Source: G958296245 sp965262055 (GTDB lineage: Bacteria > Chloroflexota > Dehalococcoidia > Lucifugimonadales > G958296245). Taken from it: a stretch of 64,000 nt of DNA. This document shows positions 20,499-29,612 of the stretch, one piece after another. The stretch lies in assembly GCA_965262055.1 (NCBI GenBank), contig CBDHEI010000002.1:1-64000 (forward strand), in the 5' to 3' direction. Below the pieces are notes generated by a model, which worked only from the letters and a program-made list of their open reading frames with translations, was not told where the DNA came from and searched no databases. Positions within the stretch are counted from its first letter, which is position 1. Every line of letters begins with the position of its first letter. Position numbers and translations under genes: made by a program.

Positions 20499-21419
20499 CT
20501 AAGTCCCGCTTCCTCCAACCCTAGTGCGACTCGATGCCTTGTACCGTTCCGTTACTCCCGGTACCAGTCGGCTCACATATCTGCGCCGGTCGACTACTTC
20601 AAGGAAATCCATTATCTGCCCATCGGGCACAACCAGCCGCCCTTCTACATCCGTTAGCGAGAGACCTCCTGCTTCACAGTCTGATTCGAGCGCCGACCTG
20701 TCCAGGTTATTCCCGTACCCATTAGTGCGAATCGAAGCCAAGAGGCTCGCGGCACGTGAATGAGTAGTAGCGTATTCCTCGATAGTGGACCACTCCACAT
20801 ACCCAATTTGAGACTGGATTACCTGGATATTCCGTGGAATGGCTTCCGCAATTGCTTCCTCGATCTGGCCTAAGAGCTTGAAGCTATTAGGGTGGATGAT
20901 GTGAACTGTGTCGGAGTCCACAATGACGTCAAAGTCGGCATTAAGTTGAAAGATAGGCCCATCAACGACTCGAAGCGCGTCGGTTCCCAGTGACAGGATA
21001 CGATTTTGCTTGTTAAGAGCGCCTTTGAACTGTGTCGCCCTTCTTAGAGCGGTCAATTGCTTGCCGTCTCCATCCCATAGGCGAGCGAAGTAGCAAAAGC
21101 ACTTGGTCATCCAATCCAGGTAGTCGTTCGCAATGGTCAGATTCGGTGCCTCATGAAGCATTCGAAGGCGGAGCGCGAGGTCGTCATCGATGGGTAACAT
21201 CAAATACTCTTCACTCGCGTACTTTTCAGCAGGATTGAAGGTAGATGGTGATTCCACGCTAGCTTCCATCTTCTGACAAGTGCCTGCAACCATCCCTTGA
21301 ATTGTCGTTTGCACGCCCAAATGAACGGGTACCACAGCATATGTTCTGTCCGACCCGGTATTACGACCGACACCAAACTCTGTTGTCTCAACGTTCTCAA
21401 TGTCGAAATTCAGATTCAC
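20499..21419 (-). CDS. kwaB: Kiwa protein KwaB (DUF4868)
   Basis: This 306-residue protein has the central DUF4868-like stretch FQLNADFDVIVDSDTVHIIH, followed by NSFKLLGQIEEA. These are typical of KwaB, the DNA-binding partner in the Kiwa anti-phage system. Its ATG overlaps the kwaA stop (ATGA). In Kiwa, KwaA in the membrane senses infection and KwaB inhibits phage DNA replication or late transcription. Base composition is lower in GC than the hsd genes around it, pointing to independent acquisition. Confidence 0.75.
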   Translation of the reverse strand: MNLNFDIENVETTEFGVGRNTGSDRTYAVVPVHLGVQTTIQGMVAGTCQKMEASVESPSTFNPAEKYASEEYLMLPIDDDLALRLRMLHEAPNLTIANDYLDWMTKCFCYFARLWDGDGKQLTALRRATQFKGALNKQNRILSLGTDALRVVDGPIFQLNADFDVIVDSDTVHIIHPNSFKLLGQIEEAIAEAIPRNIQVIQSQIGYVEWSTIEEYATTHSRAASLLASIRTNGYGNNLDRSALESDCEAGGLSLTDVEGRLVVPDGQIMDFLEVVDRRRYVSRLVPGVTERYKASSRTRVGGSGT

Positions 21420-21991
21420 TGGCTCTTCTCCAAGTAGACCGTGTTGCTCAAGCGGAATGCCACGAGCCTTTCATCTGGCTCCACCGTCGAACGGCGAGTG
21501 ATTAGAGCGAAATGTACCATGCTTGGATGCTCGCTGTCCCCTTCAGGAGATAGCACATTCAAGACGCGATATCCACGAAGGGCGAAAACTATGTTCATGT
21601 AATGGTAGTTAAGATGCCAGAATAGGAAAACTATGAACACTAACGCTGCAAGGAGTGCGTAGAAGTCCCTCCAAGCATCGACATTCTGCCTATAGAAGGG
21701 AAGGAGGATTGCAAACAGGAAAACGAGGACATGACCCCGGTGATCCTCTGTCCTTCCGACTAAAAGCGAACGTGTGTCGTTCTGCCTTCTTGCGATCACC
21801 TCTCTTAGCAGCAGAAATCCTGTTGGTAAGGTTGCCATCACGAGACAGCCGGTAACGAAGTACATGTCAGGGATCAAGTTCGTGCCTCGGATGCTCCATA
21901 GGAAGAACAAAGGAGACATGCTGCTCAAGACCATGATGAACCGAGCCAGCTTTAGCCCTTCGGCGTGCGGGCCTCGCTTCAACGAAGTCAT
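21416..21991 (-). CDS. kwaA: Kiwa membrane protein KwaA
   Basis: This 191-residue protein has four hydrophobic segments, including FIMVLSSMSPLFFLW, MYFVTGCLVMATLP, VLVFLFAILLPF and FYALLAALVFIVFLF. A hydrophilic C-terminal tail of about 60 residues follows. Size, topology and the overlapping KwaB gene identify it as KwaA, which tetramerises in the membrane and detects phage attachment. Its ATG overlaps the stop of the hsdS fusion (ATGA). Confidence 0.72.
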   Translation of the reverse strand: MTSLKRGPHAEGLKLARFIMVLSSMSPLFFLWSIRGTNLIPDMYFVTGCLVMATLPTGFLLLREVIARRQNDTRSLLVGRTEDHRGHVLVFLFAILLPFYRQNVDAWRDFYALLAALVFIVFLFWHLNYHYMNIVFALRGYRVLNVLSPEGDSEHPSMVHFALITRRSTVEPDERLVAFRLSNTVYLEKSQ

Positions 21992-23646
21992 CTGACTGCA
22001 TCCCTGCGAGTAAAGTTGTGATTATCCGCCCGCACTTTCCCTGACACCAGCCTCGGCAACAGCGCGTCCCTTTGTGTGGCGAGGGCGAGTGATTCTTGGC
22101 GGTTGAACTCGGCCTGAGCGAACAAGGGATTGACCAAAGCGCTGAACTCATTCCAAATCTCTGTGGGTGGATTGGGTAGCGGGTAGGGAGCCAATGCGTC
22201 AACCTGGACGCGCTGCCGTCCGGACGTCCCTGTCATGCTTTGGATGGCGTGTTCTCGGAATGCGGCGTCACGGGCCAAGAGGTATGTGTATTCGGGCGGA
22301 ACAGGCGGAACGGCCCGCAACACTATGAACTCCGTCGACCCCCAACCCACCGTATCTGTCGCTAGCGATTGGACAAAGGCCGTCTTGCCGTTCTCCAAAC
22401 ACGGAGTTATCCGTGCGAGCAGCGTATCGCCGTTGCGGAAGCGTGTACCAGATTTGAACCCTCTCAATTCCGCGTTTTCTGGACTAGAGCCAGAGGTTGG
22501 CAGGGCAGCCATGTCGAGGTACGGAGCCAAGGTCCCCCGCTTCATTGGTTCTCGGGGATTCAGTTCCACTACCTCCTCCAGGGCCCTCACGCCCCAGCCC
22601 TCTGGGATTTCCCCGAGCTCCGAGGGGACGAAGCGGTCGGGGAAGAGGTCGTAGAGGTCGGCGGGGAGGCCGGGCAGGGACTCGCCGGGGCGCCAGCGGC
22701 CCTCCATCTTGGCCCGCACCGGCTCGAAGTCCACGAACCACGATTTGAACAGCGCCCGCGCCATTTCCTCCAGGGTCTCGTTCATGCGCCTGTTCAGCTG
22801 GATCTTGTCGTCCAGCGTGCCGAGGACGTGGGCGATGGCCCGCTGCTCCGATAGGGGTGGGAGGGGAACGGTCAAATGGTCCAGGGAGTCCACCGGTACC
22901 CGCTGGCGTCCGGAAGTGCCGGTCATTTGGCCAATAGCGTAGTTACGAACTTCCTCCCATTTGGTCAAGTAGTAGGCAAAGTTGGTGTCGGTTACGTCAG
23001 CGCGTCCTCGTATCACGATGAATTCTGTTGAGCCGTGGGCCTCTAGTTTGTCGCCCACAGCTTGGTATCGGGCGATTTTGCCATTCTCAAGACAAGGGGT
23101 AATGCGGGCCATCAGAGTGTCACCACTCTGGAACCTGGAACCGCTGCCCTTGAATGTCCGTTCCTCCACCGAGACAGTGGTTCTCGAATCCGCATTCACA
23201 GCTGCCATGTCAACGAAGGGATAAATTGCACCCCGGTCAAGCCGAGTCGGCGGGTTGACCAGCACCGCTTCGCTAAACAGCACGTCGCGCCACGCGCCAT
23301 CCACCCTCCCTGGGGCGCGTACCAATGGCAGAGCTACCCTTTGCTCCTTCACGATCTGCTTGAAGGCATGGCTGACGGCGTTTAGGTCCACCGCGTCCAC
23401 CGTGTAGGGAAGTGTCGAGTCCTCAAATGCGCCTTTCAACGCTCCCAACAACTTGTGGCTGAGCTTGCTCTCACCATCCAGGGCCAGGTCCAGGTCTGAC
23501 GAATCCTTCGTAGTCCAGTTAGTGCGGCTCCCGAATACCCAGACCTTGACATCCACAGGCAGATGCTCGCGCAGAATGCCCTGCACGATTTCAAGATGGT
23601 CAGGCCGGATGTCCACCGGGCTAGTCAAGGGACTCGTTCCTCTCAT
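21988..23646 (-). CDS. hsdS: MNT nucleotidyltransferase-HsdS fusion
   Basis: This 552-residue protein has two parts. Residues ~1-110 form a minimal nucleotidyltransferase: VWVFGSRTNW...SDLDLAL and VDAVDLNAV supply the GSx(n)DxD and third Asp. Residues ~115-552 are a type I specificity subunit with two target-recognition domains and central LPPLSEQRAIAHVLGTLDDK. The two domains are alike: each has ARITPCLENGK, GSTEFIV and MTGTSGRQRV. MNT domains normally pair with HEPN toxins, and such a protein is encoded directly upstream with a 26-bp overlap. A simple MNT gene that lost its stop is an alternative origin. Confidence 0.85.
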   Translation of the reverse strand: MRGTSPLTSPVDIRPDHLEIVQGILREHLPVDVKVWVFGSRTNWTTKDSSDLDLALDGESKLSHKLLGALKGAFEDSTLPYTVDAVDLNAVSHAFKQIVKEQRVALPLVRAPGRVDGAWRDVLFSEAVLVNPPTRLDRGAIYPFVDMAAVNADSRTTVSVEERTFKGSGSRFQSGDTLMARITPCLENGKIARYQAVGDKLEAHGSTEFIVIRGRADVTDTNFAYYLTKWEEVRNYAIGQMTGTSGRQRVPVDSLDHLTVPLPPLSEQRAIAHVLGTLDDKIQLNRRMNETLEEMARALFKSWFVDFEPVRAKMEGRWRPGESLPGLPADLYDLFPDRFVPSELGEIPEGWGVRALEEVVELNPREPMKRGTLAPYLDMAALPTSGSSPENAELRGFKSGTRFRNGDTLLARITPCLENGKTAFVQSLATDTVGWGSTEFIVLRAVPPVPPEYTYLLARDAAFREHAIQSMTGTSGRQRVQVDALAPYPLPNPPTEIWNEFSALVNPLFAQAEFNRQESLALATQRDALLPRLVSGKVRADNHNFTRRDAVR

Positions 23647-24052
23647 GAAGTCGATTCAGGAGATACCGGGCTTCCTGTAGGAAATCGGGAACGCTCTCGA
23701 ACACCTCCTGAGCTTTCTCTTCGTTGTAGGTGTGGCTGGTCGTCCCACGGTTCCTGCGAAACTCAAGCCACTCAGGGAGTTCGGACCTGAGCAGAGATTG
23801 CCTGTAGGCTTCACGTACAACGTCATTGAAGACGAGTTCGTCGATCTCTGCCGGATTGGCTGATGCAAGCTCAAGATAGCGGCGCAGCATTCTGAAGGAG
23901 AGCTCATAGGTGAACTCGAACGCCTGAATTACCGCGGCCCTCAGATGCTTCTTGAGGCGAGGATCGGTCAAGGCTAAGTCGGAGTGGTATATGTCCAGGG
24001 CTTCTTCCAACTGGGCAACGGCGTCTTCCAGCGGTGTCAAATCCAGCTTCAT
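23621..24052 (-). CDS. HEPN / HI0074-type nucleotidyltransferase partner
   Basis: This 143-residue all-helical protein of the HI0074 family carries RNRGTTSHTYNEE (about residues 98-110), the R...H motif of HEPN proteins. The family pairs with MNT nucleotidyltransferases; in HepT/MntA systems the HEPN RNase is silenced by AMPylation from MNT. The partner domain here is the N-terminus of the overlapping hsdS gene. The ATG at 24052 lies 10 bp from the hsdM stop. Confidence 0.8.
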   Translation of the reverse strand: MKLDLTPLEDAVAQLEEALDIYHSDLALTDPRLKKHLRAAVIQAFEFTYELSFRMLRRYLELASANPAEIDELVFNDVVREAYRQSLLRSELPEWLEFRRNRGTTSHTYNEEKAQEVFESVPDFLQEARYLLNRLHERNESLD

Positions 24053-24062
24053 CGGATGCCCC

Positions 24063-25661
24063 CTATGTCCCAAATCCCAGCCGTGCCAAGTTCGCCTCGA
24101 TCTCCGCGTCCAACCGCTGCGCCTCGGCCTGCTGCTCCCTCCATTGAGCAGACAGGCGGGCCATCTTTTCATCGAAGGGCTCGCCGTCGTCCTCCTGCGG
24201 CTCCGCGCCGACGTAGCGGCCGGGGGTGAGAACGTGGCCGTGCTTGCGGACCTCCTCCAGCGTCACACTCTTGCAGAAGCCTGGCGCGGCGGCGTATTCG
24301 CGCGCGTATTCACCGCCGCGCCAGGCGTGGTAAGCATCGGCGATGCGGGCGATGTCGTCACCGGTCAACTCCCGGTGGGTGCGGTCCACCATGCGTCCCA
24401 GCTTGCGGGCGTCGATGAACAGCACCTCGCCCCGCCGGTCCCGGTGCTTGCCGCCTCTACGGTCCCTGGTCAAAAACCAGAGGCAGACGGGTATCTGCGT
24501 GGAGTAGAAGAGTTGACCGGGCAGGGCCACCATGCAGTCCACCAGGTCCGCTTCTATGAGGTTCTTGCGGATCTCGCCCTCGCCTGACTGGTTCGACGAC
24601 ATGGAGCCGTTGGCCAGGACGAAGCCGGCAGCGCCGCGCGGCGACAGGTGATGGGCCATGTGCTGCACCCAGGCGAAGTTGGCGTTTCCCGTGGGCGGGA
24701 CGCCATACTGCCACCGCTTGTCGTCCCGCAGCCGCTCGCCGCCCCAGTCGGAGATGTTGAAGGGGGGATTGGCGAGGATGTAGTCGGCCTTCAGGTCGGG
24801 GTGGCGGTCGTTGTGGAAGCTGTCGCCGTGGGCGATGTTGCCCTCAATCCCGCGAAGCGCCAAGTTCATCCTGGCCAGCTTCCAGGTGGTGTGGTTGGAC
24901 TCCTGGCCCCAGATGGAGATGTCGCCGCGCGCCCTGCCCCCATTACCGTTCCCGCTAACGTGGGCATTGATGAACTCCATCGACTGCACGAACATGCCGG
25001 ATGAGCCGCAGCATGGGTCGTAGACGCGGCCTTGGTAGGGTTCCAGCATCTCCACCAGGAGCTTGACGACGCAGCGCGGAGTGTAGAACTCGCCGCCCTT
25101 CTTGCCCTCGGCGCTGGCGAACTGGGAGAGGAAGTACTCGTACACCCGTCCCAGCACGTCTTTCGAACGGGATTCCGCGTCTCCAACCTGGATGTTGGTG
25201 ATCAGATCGATGAGCTGCCCCAGACGGGTCTTGTCCAGGGCGGGCCTAGCGTAGTCCTTGGGCAGCACGTCCTTAAGCGCCGGGTTGTCCCGCTCAATGG
25301 CGGTCATGGCGTCGTCCACCAACTGTCCAATGGTCGACTGCCGCGCCTGCGTCTTGAGGTGAGGCCAACGAGCCTCCGGAGGCACCCAGAAGATGTTCTC
25401 GCCGCGGTATTCGTCCATGTCCTCGGGGTCGTACCCTTCTGCCGTCTTCGACTCCAGCCAGGCGTGCAACTCCTGGAAGGCGTCGGAGATGTACTTGAGG
25501 AAGATGAGGCCGAGGACAACGTGCTTGTACTCGGCGGCGTCCATGCTGCCCCGCAGCGCGTCGGCCATCTGCCAAAGCTTGGCCTCGTAGCCTGTCAGAG
25601 CGCCGCTGCTCGATTCGGCGCCCACGCCAGAAGCTGTCTGTCCCCGTCGTGTAGTCGTCAT
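24063..25661 (-). CDS. hsdM: Type I DNA methyltransferase HsdM
   Basis: This 532-residue N6-adenine methyltransferase has an N-terminal HsdM helical domain (LWQMADALRGSMDAAEYKHV), motif I DPCCGSSGM (about residue 218) and motif IV ANPPFN (about 300). The C-terminal helices normally bind HsdS. The start overlaps the stop of the small upstream gene (ATGA). It modifies the target recognised by HsdS and is required for both modification and restriction complexes. Confidence 0.93.
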   Translation of the reverse strand: MTTTRRGQTASGVGAESSSGALTGYEAKLWQMADALRGSMDAAEYKHVVLGLIFLKYISDAFQELHAWLESKTAEGYDPEDMDEYRGENIFWVPPEARWPHLKTQARQSTIGQLVDDAMTAIERDNPALKDVLPKDYARPALDKTRLGQLIDLITNIQVGDAESRSKDVLGRVYEYFLSQFASAEGKKGGEFYTPRCVVKLLVEMLEPYQGRVYDPCCGSSGMFVQSMEFINAHVSGNGNGGRARGDISIWGQESNHTTWKLARMNLALRGIEGNIAHGDSFHNDRHPDLKADYILANPPFNISDWGGERLRDDKRWQYGVPPTGNANFAWVQHMAHHLSPRGAAGFVLANGSMSSNQSGEGEIRKNLIEADLVDCMVALPGQLFYSTQIPVCLWFLTRDRRGGKHRDRRGEVLFIDARKLGRMVDRTHRELTGDDIARIADAYHAWRGGEYAREYAAAPGFCKSVTLEEVRKHGHVLTPGRYVGAEPQEDDGEPFDEKMARLSAQWREQQAEAQRLDAEIEANLARLGFGT

Positions 25662-25903
25662 GATGCATCACTCTCTCGTTTGCTCTTGGTACGCCACCTG
25701 CCTACTTCGCGTAGGGCGTTCTTGCCCCCCGGTCCGTATCCGTGACGGACCAGGAAGCCGGGCACGCCGCCGTACTCGACGGATATCACCGCAGACTCGG
25801 CGGTCTTGTCGTGGCCGGGCAGGAAGAACGAGCCGATTGCCGTCTCCGCGCCGCAGCCGCACCAGCACTCGCCGGTCGGCAGCAGGCGTTTGGTTGAAGC
25901 CAT
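25658..25903 (-). CDS. Small Cys-rich protein at the head of the type I operon
   Basis: This 81-residue protein starts MASTKRLLPTGECWCGCG and continues SFFLPGHDKTAE. It has a CxCxC cluster that may bind zinc, and a basic C-terminus. It is the first gene of the operon and overlaps hsdM (ATGA). GGGAG lies upstream; an ATG two codons earlier (25909) is possible. No function is known to me; its position suggests a regulator or accessory factor. Confidence 0.6.
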   Translation of the reverse strand: MASTKRLLPTGECWCGCGAETAIGSFFLPGHDKTAESAVISVEYGGVPGFLVRHGYGPGGKNALREVGRWRTKSKRESDAS

Positions 25904-25909
25904 TCTCAT

Positions 25910-26398
25910 ATCTCCCGAAACGAGACTATTGGAATGCCCTTGGACACTGTCCAAGGATACGTTCCTAGGTGCTTCCGAGTCAATGCGGAATGGGGAGTCT
26001 GATGCCCCACGTCCCTCCTTATGGCCGTGCTCAGGGGCGCTACAACCTATCTCCCAGCCCATCGCAGCCGCTCTAACCAGCAACCCTCTTGCCCTCCCAC
26101 AAGATTGATTCCCTCGTAAAAACCCGTTTTGAGGAAGTTCCAGCGATTTAGCACATCTGAGCGCTACCGTATGTTGGGGTAGTATACGGAACAGAGACTG
26201 TATATTGTACCCAGGCGTGGGTGCGTTTGTTCTAATTCGACCTGCACAGACTTTTTGCGAGAGAATCAAGATTGGACTCGGCACAATGGCTTGCAAGGCA
26301 TTACATGCCCCGGGTTTTCCGTTCACAATGGGATGTTGGGTAACTGCTTACTAAAGCAATGCGCGACTCTGGCACAGATGGGAACGAGGACCTCTAAT
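25910..26398. promoter_or_regulatory. Divergent control region with conserved block B
   Basis: This non-coding stretch lies between the leftward type I operon and the rightward second relaxation gene. CCGTAT at 26167-26172 and ATACGG at 26184-26189 form a short inverted repeat. The block at 26315-26347 matches 2432-2465 (reversed) at about 28 of 33 positions. The operon promoter should lie here, but I cannot pick a -35/-10 pair with confidence. Confidence 0.45.
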
Positions 26399-28112
26399 AT
26401 GGCTGCGTCCGACCGACAGATGCTTGACTCCCTCAGCCGGATGCCATTCGTTGATTCGGCGGAGCTGGCGGGCATCCTGGGCGAGCCGCACACGACGGTT
26501 CACCGAACCCTGGCCGGCCTGCTGGCTGACGGCATCATCGGGAGGGTGAGTCACGGCACAGCCCACCTGCCGTCGAGCCAGAGATTCCACCTTACGACCA
26601 ACGGCATCAGACAGGCCGCCGAAGTACTCGGCTTTGCGACTCCCTCGGATTTCGTGCGCGCCTACCCTGTGTCCAGGGAGTGGCTCACGCTGCTCCTCCG
26701 CCGGATGGACGCGGTGGCCGCCGTCTACCGACTCGCCGCCTCGATGTCGCCCGGCATCGACGGGCTACGTTCGCACGTGGAGTTCCACCGGCGGGGGCGC
26801 TTCGACGCCACAATCACCAGGCACGACGGCCGCAGCTTCGGCGTGGTGCGCCAGGGCCTGGCCCTGCGGCGCCGGTCGCTCTACGATCGGCTGAGAGCCA
26901 TAGCCGAGTACGACTACACCCGTCGCCCCGACACCGTTCTGGTCCTTGTGCCCAGCGTCTGGGAGGAGAGGCTGACAACGAGGTTCTGCGAGAACCGGAA
27001 CCTCCGTGACTGCTTCGTCGCCGTGGAGTCCAGGGACGCTCTTGAAAAACGGGACCTTCGCCTCTGGTGTTGCACCTCGTGGGTGATCGGTAGCAGGTTC
27101 TTCTCCCTGGGGGGCCATCAGCTCCCGCGCCAGCCCCGGCGGAGGACCTCGCACGGAGTCGCCGGAGCGGAAACGGGCGTCGCTGCCCCGCCCCGAGCGG
27201 ATGGTGAAAGGTGCACCGGCCTTCGGCGTCAGCCCGTCTGAGAAGCGGACGCTCGACCTCGTGACCGACCACCCGATGATTCCGCGTGAGCATCTGGCCC
27301 TCTGGCTCGGCATCTCCGAGGGACGGGTCAGCCAGATGATGCGCGGCCTCATCAACACCTGGGGCCTCGTCGAGCGTCATGGAAAACGCGGAGAGACCCG
27401 CTATACGCTGTCCGCCGAGGGCATACGCTACGTCACCCACAGGGACCGCGCCCAGCTCCCGACCACTCAGGGCATATGGAGCACGGCCTTAACCACAGAC
27501 AAACTGGGCTGCAGACGGTACGTGGGCCACCGCATCGAGACGTGGGCGAAGCAGACGAGGCACGCCGACGGCATCACGTGGTTCCTGTCGAAGCTGGAGG
27601 CCGAGGCCAGGGCAGACCCCGACAGCGAGCTGGTGTGGTCCGTCCCCACCGCCAGGTCCGACAGGGCCTACAACTGGGGCGATTCAGCCATCGCACCCGA
27701 TGCCGTGGGGCAGATGACCGCCCAGGGCCTTCAGATACCGTTCTACTTCGAGTACGAGCTCCGTGCCCGGCATCCCCAGGGAGTCATTGCCCGCCTGGAC
27801 CCCTACATGAGCTACTACTGGTCAAACGAGCATAAGGACGACCAGCCGCCGTACCCCGTCACCCTGTTCGTCGTGGACACCGAGGAGGTGGAGGCAACCT
27901 ACGTGCGCACCGCCGCCCGGATGAGCCGGATGTCGCTGCCCATCTTCGTGTCCTGCGTGCCTGTTCTGTCCCACACGGGGGTACTGGGACGTTCCTGGCG
28001 TCCACTGTGGGAGCCGGAGTCCCCACGACTGCCCCTGTCCGCGCTGCGTGCCTACCAGTGGGACTCACTCCACCACCGGATGCGTCATCGTCCTGTAGGG
28101 GGGGATAGATAG
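26399..28112 (+). pseudogene. Replication-relaxation-like gene, copy 2, frameshifted
   Basis: Two overlapping frames together cover one family member. The first (to 27241) has the N-terminal winged helix and HRRGRFDATITRHDGRSFGV. The second (27201-28112) has a second winged helix (HLALWLGISEGRVSQMMRGL) and the C-terminal IAPDAVG...FYFEYELRAR pattern. The second frame is open upstream only to a TGA at 27084, so a single shift between about 27087 and 27200 separates them. It may be a real mutation or an assembly error. The likely start is the ATG at 26399 after GAGGA. Confidence 0.6.
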
Positions 28113-28668
28113 CGCCGATGCGTCTCTATCTTCCCTCCATGCTGTCTGGGGGGTGCAAATCGGGGCATCTTGTCCTGTCGGCGAGCTTTCGAGAGGCCAC
28201 AGACCGCCCGATTTGCCCCTGTTTCAGCTACAAAACGAGCTGATGGACTCTCTGACCGGTCAATGCCTGAAAATGCAAATGGATGGGAAGCCATGCTAAA
28301 CTACATTGCTTCTCCAATGACACCTCGTTTGCACTTTGCAACCCCTGACGTGTCATCCGACAGTGAGGGAAACAGCTATGAATGAACCTGTCCGACGTGT
28401 GCGGAGAGCGGATGCGGACAGGATTTGGCGCGTTGCGGCGGGTGGCGGCCCAGTTTGGGCCATCAGTTTTGGCTCGAAACGGCCCGAAACGATGTGGGGG
28501 TGGGCGACGCCAATTTATGGCTTGAGTAGGAACGGACATCCTGGGCCAATCAACTAGGAAATCGTGCAAATAGCGGGGCGGATTCACAGGCGACGGTGAC
28601 CGGTCATCGTTGGGGCTGGTTCCGCCGGAAAACCGCGCTGATGACAAAAGCGGGCCACCCCATAGAGG
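28113..28668. other. Intergenic region with an inverted repeat
   Basis: No gene is supported. GGGTGCAAATCGGG (28151-28164) is nearly complementary to CCCGATTTGCCCC (28207-28219), giving a 13-bp stem with a 42-nt loop. The rest shows nothing I recognise. Confidence 0.45.
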
Positions 28669-29157
28669 ATGGAAATGACCTCTCGGAAGTCTAAGATGAG
28701 TGATGGACGGGCATCAAGGGCCGGAGACGATCAGCCCGACCTCAAGTGGGTCGTGGAGTGGCTCGTCGAGCGGGAAGGACAACGCCGGGCGGCGGCGCTG
28801 CTGGGCGTGAATCGGAAGACGGTAGCGCTGGCCCTGCAACGGGAGCGATTGACGGGCAGGATGACCCTGGCCGTGCAGCGGCTCATGGCGAACCTGGACG
28901 ATCCCGGATGGGAGAAGACGACGCCGGTGGACCGGTTGGAGGCGAGGATCAGGCTGGCGATTGAGGCAGTGGACGATCTTGCGAGGCTGGTGGAGCGTCT
29001 GACCCGGCGCGTGGAGACCTTGGAGGCGGCGCCGACGACCGGGGACGCCGCCGGAGACCAGGAGGCGGATGCGCCCGATTCCGAGAGTCGGGGCTTGCGT
29101 CTGTTCAACTGGAGGCGGAGGCACCAGCCGCATGGCGAGGAAGAGAGCGATGGCTGA
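28669..29157 (+). CDS. Small HTH and coiled-coil protein
   Basis: This 162-residue protein has an N-terminal HTH (RRAAALLGVNRKTVALALQR) like that of the first relaxation protein. A heptad-rich helix (ARIRLAIEAVDDLARLVERL) and an acidic, disordered tail follow. The ATG at 28675 fits AGAGG spacing better than the one at 28669. Its stop overlaps the next start, so the two are coupled. It is probably a DNA-binding accessory protein of the mobile element. Confidence 0.55.
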   Translation: MEMTSRKSKMSDGRASRAGDDQPDLKWVVEWLVEREGQRRAAALLGVNRKTVALALQRERLTGRMTLAVQRLMANLDDPGWEKTTPVDRLEARIRLAIEAVDDLARLVERLTRRVETLEAAPTTGDAAGDQEADAPDSESRGLRLFNWRRRHQPHGEEESDG

Positions 29158-29593
29158 GCAGGTCCGCTGGGTCTCGAAAGCGGAGGCGGCGCGGGAGCTG
29201 GAGGTCTCCATCTCAACCCTCGACCGGATGATCCGAAGGGGGGAGATTGAGGTCCGCAGGGAGGGCCGCCGGGTCTACGTGCGGCAGAAGGGGCCGGAGT
29301 ACGTGAGCGACGACGAGCTGTTGCGCCGGTCCCTTGTTCGGGAGGACAAGCTTCAGCGGACCGTGTGGGAGCTGGATGGGCGAGCATCGGAGTTGGAGCG
29401 GGAGAGAGACGAGGCCAGGGAGTCCGCGTCCGCCAGCCGCCAGGCGTATGAGGAGCTGGAGGAGGAGTACCGGAAGGAGCGAGCCGCACACAAGGTGACG
29501 AGGGAAGGGCTCATCGCGGTCCGCGTGACCGCCTTCGTGCTGTTGGCGCTGCTGGTCGGCAGCGTTCTCCTGTGGTGGTTTGTGCTGAGGTAG
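29150..29593 (+). CDS. Membrane-anchored excisionase-like HTH protein
   Basis: This 147-residue protein has an N-terminal MerR/excisionase-type HTH (VSKAEAARELEVSISTLDRM). A ~60-residue charged coiled coil follows, then a C-terminal transmembrane helix (VLLALLVGSVLLWWFV) that ends the protein. A tail-anchored DNA-binding protein is unusual and might tether DNA to the membrane. The start may also be the ATG at 29132. It is coupled to the preceding gene. Confidence 0.6.
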   Translation: MAEQVRWVSKAEAARELEVSISTLDRMIRRGEIEVRREGRRVYVRQKGPEYVSDDELLRRSLVREDKLQRTVWELDGRASELERERDEARESASASRQAYEELEEEYRKERAAHKVTREGLIAVRVTAFVLLALLVGSVLLWWFVLR

Positions 29594-29612
29594 GGCAGTG
29601 GCACGGAGTCAA

